Assembly (NCBI RefSeq): GCF_037038585.1
Contig: NC_092523.1
Location: forward strand, 3,167,001 to 3,231,000
Source of the DNA: Patagioenas fasciata
Lineage: Eukaryota > Chordata > Aves > Columbiformes > Columbidae
Direction of reading: 5' to 3'
DNA: 64,000 nt
Shown: one piece after another, positions 11,705-21,326 of the stretch
Position numbering within the stretch: the first letter of the stretch is position 1
Layout of the letters: each line of letters starts with the position of its first letter
Notes under the pieces: generated by a model
The model's input: the letters and a program-made list of their open reading frames with translations, nothing else
The model's database searches: none
Told to the model about the DNA's origin: nothing
Made by a program: the position numbers and the translations under genes

Positions 11705-13185
11705 CTGTGGTGCATGCGAAGATTCATCCTTCTTTCCATGGGCGTGTTCAGACAGCTCTGACATCACAGGGGTGGCTTTGATCGCTTCTCCTGTGTTAGA
11801 AATGACACCCCCTTAGCTCGAATGCTGTTGTAGAGCTGCCTTCGTAGGAGGGATGCAGGAAAGAAAGTAAAATAATGACAAAAAGGTGTTGAGCCAATCT
11901 CTTTGCTGGCTTGGAAGACTTGGAGCGCTTTTGCATTCCTGCTTTCTAGGGAGCTCTACAGATGATGTAAGGAGGGGGAGGCCTTGATCCAGTGCAATAA
12001 AACCAGGTCAAAGCACCTGGGAGACCCTGAAGTCCATGTGGGGCTGCAGACCCCTGCGTGGAGCCCTTCCCCCGAATTAGCAGAGTGCTGCAAGGCCAAG
12101 AGCAGAGGTTACTTCTGTTCTCCTCCTGAGTGATGATAAAAAAACGATAGGAGAAACAGAACAAAGCACACAGCTGTTTCCTTGCTTCTGTGCTCCTTCT
12201 TTGCAGCTATTTTTGGGGTCAGAGTGATGTTTTATTCCCATTTTGAGATACCAGAAATTTTCAATTCAGATTGTCCTTGGGGAAGGCTCAGGGGGAAAAT
12301 GAAGAAAAGAAGAGATTAAGCACATTTCTAGCAAAGAGATAGTGAAATAAAACCTGAACCGGAGCTGGGACTGTGACAATAACATGACCTGAAAATGGAC
12401 CCCCAAGCCTGGCTGTCCCATCTTGTGATGCCACCTTAACCATAGGGGACCAAGTTATCCAAGGAAAGAATTATTTCTGAAGAAGGAAAACCTGAAGAAC
12501 TATGATTAAAAAAAAAGTAAACATCCTTTCTTCTGTGTCTGTAAAGCACAGGTGGAGAAAAGGTCGATGTGCAGAGGCTGGATGTTCCCTCAAGCCCTCT
12601 CTCAGCTCTTGGAAAGGGGAAACCTGATGTATGCTTGCATGTCCTTGGAGTCTGAGCTTAGAAAGGATCCATCAGGGTCAAAGAACCCAATGAGGAGGTT
12701 TGTTCAACACTGGCTCCCTCATTGCTGCTTGAGGTCTACCAGCTTCTTCCCATGAGGTTCACAGCTGCTTGGTCCTTACTGCTCGATCACACTTGGCTGG
12801 GCAGAGCCAAATGCCATCACTAACCAAGCTATGCCAAGCAAAGAGAATGCAACATATCCTTCTCCAGCCAGATGGTCAGCATTGCCATTAATCCATCATT
12901 ATATGGAAGGACTGAGCCACCTCTTGCTGTTCCTTGCCACAAGGAGTGCTTTGAGAGCAGAAGACCTCGCTGTGGTTGGCCTGTACATGCACTGCAATGT
13001 TTCCAAGCAAGGCTGGGTTTAGATACCAGGATCCTCTTTGAGATCTCCTCTGTGCAATCTGCAGTTCAGCTCAGGAGCAACTCACTACGTTACAAAAGTG
13101 TAACTATGTCCAGAAAGCCTGTTTTGCAGAAAACGCGTTCCGTCAAGAGCCATTAAGCACAACAGCGTAGAGACAAATTTTGGAG
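11705..13185. other. No gene seen
   Basis: Unique sequence with short unconvincing open frames. No repeats recognised. Confidence 0.5.
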
Positions 13186-13189
13186 AAAA

Positions 13190-13425
13190 ATAGAATTATT
13201 TCAGTTGGAAGAGACCCTCAAGGTCATCGAGTCCAACCACAATGTAACACTGGCATTAACCCATGTCCATGAGAACCTCTTCTATATGCCTTTTAAACCT
13301 CTCCAGTCACTGCCCTGGGCAACCTGTTCCAATGCTCGACAACCCTTTCCTGGAAGAAATTTTTCCTAATTTCCAATCTGAACCTTCCCTGGTGCAACGT
13401 GAGGCTGTTTCCTCCCATTTGGTGT
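13190..13425 (-). mobile_element. CR1 LINE 3' fragment
   Basis: It begins 'agaattatttcagttggaagagaccctcaaggtcatcgagtccaacc' and runs to 'gcaacgtgaggctgtttcctcccatttgg'. It is the same general subfamily as 35.09 kb. Confidence 0.92.
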
Positions 13426-13827
13426 CTGCCAGGATGGTGACTGCAAATTGCTGGAAACTGGAAGGGTAAGGCAAGGTGACCATCGCTTTCCCCTGGCACT
13501 GGTTCTGGCTCCTGCCTTGGCTTTGATGGACCTTTGATCTGATCCAAGGCAGCATCAAAAACCCCTTAAGACAAAAAGCTAATTAGTGATACGGCCGTAA
13601 CGGCCAAAGTGTCCTTCTGCAAATGCAGGTCCTGGGAGGAATTGAGAGGACTTTCCCAGAGCTGTGACATGATTCCTGGAGATGTCACAGCAGGGTCTGG
13701 GGACAGCTGGGACAGCTTAGCTTCTCCTGTACGTAACTCTACCCAGGAGACACTGGCGCCCACAGCCACCATGTGAAAGCTGCCAGTCCCTGGATCATCT
13801 CACCCCAGGGTACCTGCTTGTTTCTTC

Positions 13828-14515
13828 ACAGAATCCCAGAATGTCAGGGGTCGGAAGGGCCCTGTAAAGCTCATCCAGTGCAATCCCCCCATGGAGCAGG
13901 AACACCCAGCTGAGGTTCCACAGGAAGGTGTCCAGGCGGGTTTGAATGTCTGCAGAGAAGGAGACTCCACAACCTCCCTGGGCAGCCTGGGCCAGGCTCT
14001 GACACCCTCACCAGGAACAAGTTTGTTCTCAAATTTAAGTGGAACCTCCTGTGTTCCAGTTTGAACCCATTACCCCTTGTCCTACCATTGGTTGTCACTG
14101 AGAAGAGCCTGGCTCCATCCTCCTGACACTGCCCCTTTCCATATTGATCCCCATGAATGAGGTCACCCCTCAGTGTCCTCTTCTCCAGCTCCAGAGCCCC
14201 AGCTCCCTCAGCCTTTCCTCCCACGGGAGATGCTCCACTCCCTTCAGCATCTTGGTGGCTGCGCTGGACTCTCTCCAGCAGTTCCCTGTCCTTCTGGAAC
14301 TGAGGGGCCACAACTGGACACAATATTCCAGGTGTGGTCTCCCCAGGGCAGAGCAGAGGGGCAGGAGAACCTCTCTGACCTACTGACCACCCCCTTCTAA
14401 CCCACCCCAGGTACCATTGGCCTTCCTGGCCACAAGGGCCCAGTGCTGGCTCACGCTCACCCTGCTGTCCAAGGACCCCAAGGTCTGCTGGGCAGGTCCC
14501 GTCTTTCTGCACTCA
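13828..14515 (-). mobile_element. CR1 LINE fragment (~690 bp)
   Basis: The 3' end is at 13828 ('tcacagaatcccagaatgtcaggggtcgg'), and the fragment extends into the region encoding the RT C-terminal part ('cctggccacaagggcccagtgctggctcacgc'). It is ~96% identical by eye to 15399-16040. The unusually long open frame across it on the minus strand (about 210 codons) is CR1-derived. Confidence 0.95.
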
Positions 14516-14519
14516 GGGT

Positions 14520-15214
14520 TTCGTACAATGGAGCCCTGTTCCATCTGAGGAGCTGCTGTCAGTGACCCACCGACAGAGGGAGGGGGAACATCGCTTTCTC
14601 TGGGAACAGAAAATCACAGGAGCAAAACCCAAGTAACCTTGGTTACCACGCTTTTATTCGCGGTAAACAGAAGGGCTGATAGCACGAGTCCTTTTCATAT
14701 GTAGGTACTGAGGACGCAGTGTACCCACGGATGGAAAACAGCGAAGGCTTTGGTAAAACAAGGAAAATATTGTAAATGTGATGTCACGGTCTTCTCCCCA
14801 CTCCACTGCTCTTGGCAAGTCTCTCCTAAGGTTGGTTCTTTAATATGACAGGAAGTTTTTCCTTCTCTCTTTTATTCTTGCCCAACTTACATCCTGTGGA
14901 GATTTGTTTTTGCAGCCCCTGGAGATGAAACATCTTTGGCTCCAGTCACGAAAATGCTAACGAGGTGTCCATGGTCGGGTAGCTTTGTAAAATGGGTTTG
15001 TGGCTTAAACCTTTAATAATGTGGGATTTGGGAGATGTGTTTGCCCGGTGCTTAGCCTACCCAGGAGATAATCTCCGAGTTCTGTTGTTATTAGAAATGC
15101 CCTTTGAGGCTTTCCCACCAGCCTTTGGCTCTGGAAGGTCTCTCTCCTGTCATGTGCAGAAATGCCTACTCATCATTTTCTCCCTTTTTCTGTGAAAATT
15201 AGGACTTCCACGAC
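14520..15214. other. No gene seen
   Basis: Unique AT-rich sequence between two CR1 copies. No feature recognised. Confidence 0.5.
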
Positions 15215-15398
15215 CAAACTTGTGCTATATCCTCATATTCCTCATCAAGGATTTTTTTTATTCATCTTTTCTGAATTATCAATATTACATGTCTGTTCTG
15301 GAGCGGATAACGCTACCTCCAGCATGTGTCTGTTTATCTCCAGTCCTTCTTGTACACCAGCCTGTGGAGACCTGAGCCACAGCCAAGCTTTCTCTGAA
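15215..15398 (+). repeat. Direct repeat X, copy 1, flanking a CR1
   Basis: '...attcctcatcaaggattttttttattcatcttttctgaa...' to 'cacagccaagctttctctgaa' is ~88% identical by eye to 16150-16330, with one ~8-bp indel. The two copies bracket the CR1 at 15399-16168. Confidence 0.88.
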
Positions 15399-16168
15399 AA
15401 ATCACAGAATCCCAGAATGTCAGGGGTTGAAGGGCCCTGGAAAGCTCATCCAGTGCAATCCCCCGATGGAGCAGGAACACCCAGCTGAGGTTCCACAGGA
15501 AGGTGTCCAGGCGGGTTTGAATGTCTGCAGAGAAGGAGACTCCACAACCTCCCTGGGCAGCCTGGGCCAGGCTCTGACACCCTCACCAGGAACAAGTTTC
15601 TTCTCAAATTTAAGTGGAACCTCCTGTGTTCCAGTTTGTACCCATTACCTCTTGTCCTATCGTTGGTTGTCACCGAGAAGAGCCTGGCTCCATCCTCCTG
15701 ACACTCCCCCTTTCTATATCTGTAAACATGAATGAGTCCCCCCTCAGTCTCCTCTTCTGCAGCTCCAGAGCCCCAGCTCCCTCAGCCTTTCCTCACACGG
15801 GAGATGCTCCACTCCCTTCAGCATCTTGGTGGCTGCGCTGGACTCTCTCCAGCAGTTCCCTGTCCTTCTGGAACTGAGGGGCCACAACTGGACACAATAT
15901 TCCAGGTGTGGTCTCCCCAGGGCAGAGCAGAGGGGCAGGAGAACCTCTCTGACCTACTGACCACCCCCTTCTAACCCACCCCAGGTACCATTGGCCTTCC
16001 TGGCCACAAGGGCCCAGTGCTGGCTCATGGTCACCCTGCTGTCCCCAGGACCCCCAGGTCCCTTTCCCCTACACTGCTCTCTAATAGGTCATTTCCCAAC
16101 TTACACTGGAACCTGGGGTTGTTCCTGCCCAGATTCAAGACTCTACACTTGCCCTTGTTCTATTTCAT
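15399..16168 (-). mobile_element. CR1 LINE fragment (~770 bp) between direct repeats
   Basis: The 3' end at 15399 ('tcacagaatcccagaatgtcaggggttg') abuts repeat X copy 1. The 5' truncation point at about 16168 ('cttgttctatttcatt') abuts X copy 2. The subfamily is the same as at 13828-14515. Confidence 0.94.
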
Positions 16169-16332
16169 TAATATTCCTCTTCAAGGACTGTTTTTTATTC
16201 ATCTTTTCTGCATTATCAACATTACATCTCTGGTCTGGAGCGGATGACACGACCTCCAGCACGTGTCAGTTTATCTCCAGTCCCTCTTGTGGAGACACGA
16301 CCCACAGCCAAGCTTTCTCTGAAGAATACTTT
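16150..16332 (+). repeat. Direct repeat X, copy 2
   Basis: This is the counterpart of 15215-15398. The similarity seems to start a few bases inside the CR1 5' end, suggesting microhomology or that the duplicated unit included the CR1 boundary. Confidence 0.85.
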
Positions 16333-16735
16333 TAACTCTTCCTCCCTCCCACTCGTCTTCCCTGTCAGATCCCCAGGGACTCACTGCACAAGGTTGCTCT
16401 CACTTACACATCACTTCTGATTGCACCAAAGAGCTTAGCTCTGCTTTCAGATACACACTTCTTAAAGATATTCCTCTTGTCTATACTCATTTTTTTCTCA
16501 CAACTTTGCCATGAAATCCCAGTTGTCAGACCAAAGGAGAAAAGTTTGAAATCTTCTTAATTTCCTACTTTAAGTGGATTTTTTTTTTTTTTTCGTCTTT
16601 CTGCATTTTGAAAACAGTTGGGTAATGTAAGAACTGTTTTTCCTGGCGTATTCTCTGATCTGATTGACCAAAGTATACCAGTTTTTGTGCTCTTCTCATA
16701 CCCATTGTGGGACTTATTTGACCACGTGCAGGCAT

Positions 16736-16772
16736 TTCACAGAATCACAGCATGTTCGGGATTGGAAGGTTT
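16736..16772 (-). mobile_element. CR1 3' terminal stub
   Basis: 'tttcacagaatcacagcatgttcgggattggaagg' is the reverse complement of the last ~37 bp of a CR1. Confidence 0.7.
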
Positions 16773-16802
16773 GGGCTGGACTGGTCTGGTCTTTCATAGG
16801 CG

Positions 16803-16898
16803 TAGATGGTGTTCTTAGGGACGTGGTTTAGTGACGGGTCAGCGGTTGGACTCGATGTTTTTAAAGGTGTTTTCCGACCAAAATGATTCTATGATTTA
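16803..16898 (+). mobile_element. CR1 3' fragment, opposite orientation to its neighbour
   Basis: 'gtagatggtgttcttagggacgtgg' to 'gttttccgaccaaaatgattctatgattt' is a plus-oriented CR1 tail. With the minus-oriented stub 30 bp away it forms a back-to-back pair of CR1 ends. Confidence 0.85.
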
Positions 16899-16899
16899 A

Positions 16900-19457
16900 A
16901 GGTGGTGAATCCTGAGCAGTAAGAACAGCACGGGGTGCAAGAACAATATTGCCATGCTGCCTTGGCATGATCTCCTTGTGTAGAAAACTCATGGACATAC
17001 ACGGGCAGGGCTGTGCTCTGAGTATTCATCCTGTGATGTGAAAACAGGAGAACTTTAACTCCTGTCTTACTGTTCATTTGCTGTGGTGTGACAGCTAACT
17101 ACACATCTTCATTTGTTTCTGCAAACTCCAACACCCTTGCTCCCCATCCAACAAACTCAATGAAGTCCAAGCATAGGTTGGACTGGATGGTCATCTCAGG
17201 TTTTAATTGCACTGAAGTGCAACAAGAAGCCAAAGAAAACATAGATTATGTGGACATCTCAATGATAAAGACTCATTGGATAAACTCAGCCCAAACAAAT
17301 ATTAACATAATTTACGCTAATTACAGGAGAAATACAGACATAGCACAGGAAATGTATAATGCCAAGGAGTCTGGACACCACATTTGGTGGATGTTGTGTG
17401 TGGGTCCATGAAGGAAGGTACAAGCTCAGTGCAGCTGAGGACTGCTGTCTTACCTTAGGAAAGGCACGCATTTTTAGTGCGCGGGTTTCTGGTTCGGCCC
17501 TTCCTGGTCTTACCTGTTTCGACTTTGGTTGTAAAGGAGCCTTTCAACCAAGATGTCTTGTAGAGTTGTGTACAGCCTCCTGTTCGGTTTTCGGCCATCC
17601 ACAGCTTAATGCATGTCTGGAGCCCTCCTAATGACTTTGTGAACTAAGTTTACTCAGAACTAGGTGTGTTTTATAGCTGCAGGTATGTGTTGTAACATAT
17701 CTTTGCTTAATTTAATCCTACTGGGCAGAGGGGGTGAGAGGAGGAGAGACATACAGGTTTGCTCTTCTGTTTATCGTTGTATTTCCATGAGTGATGCTTG
17801 CCCCAGGGCTGTTATTTTTGGAGCACTGGTGCTCGTGTTTATTGCGAAGGCTCCTAGAGCTCTGGGCACAGGCTTTGAGATATGTAAATGTAAATAAGAA
17901 TGACATTTAAAATAAGGTACATGCTATAGCCGAGTGTGCACAGAGAGGAAATATGAGCAGATTGACTTCAGGTCCTTGAAGTAAAAAATCCCCCGTGGGA
18001 GTATCATGAAAGTTCTCAGCACCTCCAGGTAATTATACTCTGACATAAGTTCTTTGGACCCCAACTCAAGATAACATTAATCTGGACCTCATTCTGGTGG
18101 ATAAAGAAGAATTAATCACTGAGCTGGAAGCTGGATTTTCCCTGGAGGTATGTGATCATGAATGCCTGCTTAAATTTGGGTAAAGGTGGAACAGTTTCAG
18201 CTAACAAAGTGTGTGTAGACACAAGTATGTAGAGTGGCTCAAGAGGGTCAGAGGGGCACAGCTGAGAAAAGTTAACAGCAAAACTGACTGGAAGGGAAAA
18301 AAATGTGAAGAGGAATATGGCAGTGGGAACTGAGAGTCGTTTCACTTGTCAGTCATTTTTGTTCAGAAAGCTGAAATCCTTCCATGAAAAAAACTTACAA
18401 AAATAGTCTCTGGGAGCCTGCTGGGTCTGCAGATGAAATTTCTTTGCGGGTGCTGTCTGTGGACAACGCACGGGTTGGGAAGCACCGAGGAGGTCTGGAG
18501 AGCTGCACAGCAACATCCTCATTGCTCAGGGAGCACAGTGTGGTCAGAAGACCCTTGGTCATGGAAGGTGCTCGGATGATGGGGACAGTCTGGAGGACAA
18601 CACCGTTATGGGCTCTGACTTTTCAGGCTGGACTTCAGTATCTGCTCAACCTCACAGGGAACAGATTTATTTGTCTATGGTTCTTCTGAAAGACACACAA
18701 GGGAGCTGAGTCACCTTGTACTTCTCTTTCCTTCATCCATCCAAGTGTATGGCCCACTATGGAGTTGCCAGCACATGGGTTGGAAGAGAAAGATCTGGGG
18801 ATCTGTACTTCTTAAATTGTTTCTAGCACCACACACAAGAGTCAAGCTGACGTTTGCCACTGCAAGTGCTTCCCTTAGTGCAAGGTACCCCTGGTACTTT
18901 GTTCTTCAGGGGAATCTTCCAGCACATCAGCATGGTTCCGGCAAGTCTGGTGTGAAATGTGGACTTTTATATGTTAGCTGCATTAACTGATTTCCAATCC
19001 CAAAAAGAGTTCAAATCTACTTGAATTTTTGCTGCGAGTCAAATTTAAATTGGCAGCTTGAAAGAAAGCAGGCCATATTTCCCTACTATCTTTTGCAGAG
19101 CATCAAAAAATAATCCACCGTTCTTGTTCTTTTCATTGTTGTGAACAGAATCCCCCTTTCAAGCACCGGTCACGTGCAGGCATGGGGAAGTGTTTCCACT
19201 GTGTGCCTTTGAGCCCACCTAAGTACGAACATCGACTTTGCTTTCAGTAATTTGATGTTTGTGGTTCCTTGCAGCATGTGTCAGAGTTTTAAGAGCAGAA
19301 CTGCCTGTGCTTTTTGCTCAGCAGTGAGATGCTTTGGCTACAGAGATGCTTCCTTGGCAGTTCCCTCTCTACATTTCAAGATCTCAATACTCATAAGTAT
19401 ATAACTGCATGTCATCCTTGATAATGAAGTCCCGGAAGATATTTTAAAGACATAGAT
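16900..19457. other. Mostly unique sequence downstream of the KY-like gene
   Basis: Apart from the LINE endonuclease remnant at 18073-18180 and a short CR1-tail-like stretch at ~17176-17205 ('ggttggactggatggtcatctcagg'), I see no exon or repeat. Confidence 0.5.
18073..18180 (+). pseudogene. Remnant of a LINE (CR1-type) endonuclease domain
   Basis: Thirty-six codons read 'NLDLILVDKEELITELEAG' and, a few residues on, 'VCDHECLLKF', then a stop. This matches the end of the CR1-type apurinic endonuclease domain, where 'LDLILTNKE...' is followed by the active-site 'SDH' motif (here CDH). The surrounding sequence has no long frame, so this is an old, broken copy. Confidence 0.55.
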
Positions 19458-20007
19458 GATAAAATACAGCATATCTTTATTTCCTTTCCTCTTTCCTCTG
19501 CCCAAGCATGGCCTCTATAAGGAGGTCTGTCTTGCTGTACTATACATTTACATTTTAAATATCTTGCTACGATCTGAAGCTGTTGGCTCCAGTTTGGTTG
19601 TGGATTTTGTTGTTGTTGTTATCCTCTCAAGAGAAAGAAACTATGTGGGTTTCCAAGTTCTTGAATAAATGTCAAACAAAACATTCCAAACAATTATTCA
19701 AGCTGGTAATAAGCAGGGAGACATCCTTCCTGTAGAGAAGCTGAACAATGGTTTCCTCCGACAGAAGCAAAGTATTAGGAGCCTTCCATATGTTGGTGCT
19801 GATTTAAACGGTGGCAACATCTCCAAGTGGATAGGAGGCCCCAGCAAGTATCTGGATATCCTGCGGGAAGAAAAGCTCTGTGGGTAACACCCAGACATAC
19901 CGTAAAGTTATGGGAGTTTTCTCCGTGTCTCCTCAATATCCTTCAGTTTTAGAGCATTTGCTTCCTTCCCTGGCTTTTTTTAGTCCTTCCCTGCACTTCT
20001 CTGTGGT
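19458..20007 (-). other. 3' UTR of the KY-like gene (predicted)
   Basis: This is the stretch between the TAA stop and a minus-strand AATAAA. It is non-repetitive and AT-rich, with no competing AATAAA on the minus strand before 19481. The cleavage site is placed about 18 nt past the signal by rule of thumb only. Confidence 0.6.
19476..19481 (-). terminator. Poly(A) signal AATAAA of the KY-like gene
   Basis: The minus strand reads AATAAA 527 nt after the stop codon. It is the first such hexamer downstream. A moderately T-rich stretch follows within 40 nt. Confidence 0.6.
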
Positions 20008-21326
20008 TTAACCTGAACACCCCATGGTGGCAGGCGAACCACCCTCCACCTCAAACGCCAGGATGACCTCCAAGGAGGAGCAGAGCTGGCTGAACTTGGC
20101 CGCCAGCTTGACTTGCATCCCTTCAGCCCCGGTGAACACATCCCCTTCCCAGACCGTGTTCGGGGTTTGCTGCAGCACTGTCTTCTCCTGCCCGAGGACA
20201 ACAACCTGGCAGGCTTTGGGCACCTTGACCCTGAACCGGACCCAGCTCTGCTCTTGGAGCACCCCTGTGCGTGGCTCTAGCAACACGCAGCCTCTTCCCC
20301 ACAGGCTGTACACCCTGGGGAAGGGAGGCCAGCTGGGGTTGGAGAAGCAGCGTATAACATAGTCGCAAATATGGACAAAGTCCTGCTGGTCTTTGCATCT
20401 CCCAAAAAGCGCCACTTTGTAGACGCCTGACTCAGGGAGCACAACGCACACGCTGACTTTGGTCCTCAGGTGGGTGACCAGGATGTACCTCTCCAAGGGG
20501 AACTTGGCGTTGATGACTTTGTCCTTACTCAGGTTGGCCATCACCTCAACATCAGTGGGTGTGTGGAAGGTGATGTTGCACTTTCCCACCTTGGTGGTGA
20601 TGATGGGGGAAGCGTGGCTGGGGTTGGAGAGGCCATGGCTGCTGGAGCTGATCCCGCTCCCGCAGTGGATGCTCAGCCCCGAGGGGAAGAGTTCGTTCTG
20701 GTTGACGGGCTTCAAACAACGAATGAGGAAATTGGCCACATTCCTGAAGGTGTTGGCTCCTAAATCCTTCACAAACACAGACAGCCGGTAGTAACCTTGG
20801 AAAGGACAGAGCACGTGGCAACTCAGCTTCTCCTCCTCAGCTTGAGCAGCCAGGCATTTCTTGCTCAGAACAGCATCTAAATCTTTATTAACCAACTCAT
20901 ACGTGGCAAGCAAGGGTTGGGATGTCTGGAAAGTCAAGAGCAAAGTTCCCTGTGGAGCAACAAGCATCTCCTCTTTGTGGCTGCTCTCCTTGATACCAAA
21001 ATCTCTCACCTTTTGGTGAAGGCCCCAGAAATGAAATGGGTTTTCAGGCAGTTTCTCTCCATTGTGTGGTTCCAGACATTGGATCTGGTAGGAGCACACC
21101 CAGTTGTAAGGGTCCTGAGAGTCGGCATGGCGTGCGAAGATCATGAGGTCGAACAAGCCCTCGGTTGGTGGAGTCACCTTGATGGTCACGTTGTTCTCAG
21201 ACACAATCATCATCCCATGAAGTGCTCCTACATCCTCTCCAGTTGTGGTACCCTGGAGTCTGGAAAGCTGGTAGGTGAACTCTGTTGGATGGGTGGTCCC
21301 CAGCATCACTGATACCTCCCCATGGG
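20008..21326 (-). CDS. KY-like terminal coding exon: C-terminal KY-type repeats and stop
   Basis: One uninterrupted exon encodes residues 420-857 and a TAA stop at 20010-20008. The acceptor is TCTGCAG|CCC. Three repeats share the pattern P-x-x-G-x-x-x-L/V-x-x-F-x-R/K followed by Y/F-x-I-x-C. Their signatures are at residues 472-484 with Cys502, 593-605 with Cys622, and 715-728 with Cys745. A fourth, shorter repeat (~768-846) starts 'LLEPRTGVL', as in the last KY segment. Repeat 2 (~535-624) has no counterpart in human KY as I recall it, which would explain why this region is roughly 150-180 residues longer than in KY. The repeats are probably beta-sandwich protein-interaction modules (inference). 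Confidence 0.92.

Noticed and set aside
13871..14512. 213-codon minus-strand frame
   Set aside because: It is entirely CR1 sequence; similar frames occur in the copies at 15.4, 38.9, 45.3 and 47.3 kb.
15215..16332. Reading the long direct repeats as a CR1 target-site duplication
   Set aside because: They are ~180 bp long and more diverged (~12%) than the CR1 copies (~4%), which does not fit duplication at insertion.
20024..20791. Plus-strand and alternate minus-strand frames of 75-110 codons over the terminal KY-like exon
   Set aside because: They are shadows of the true minus-strand coding frame.
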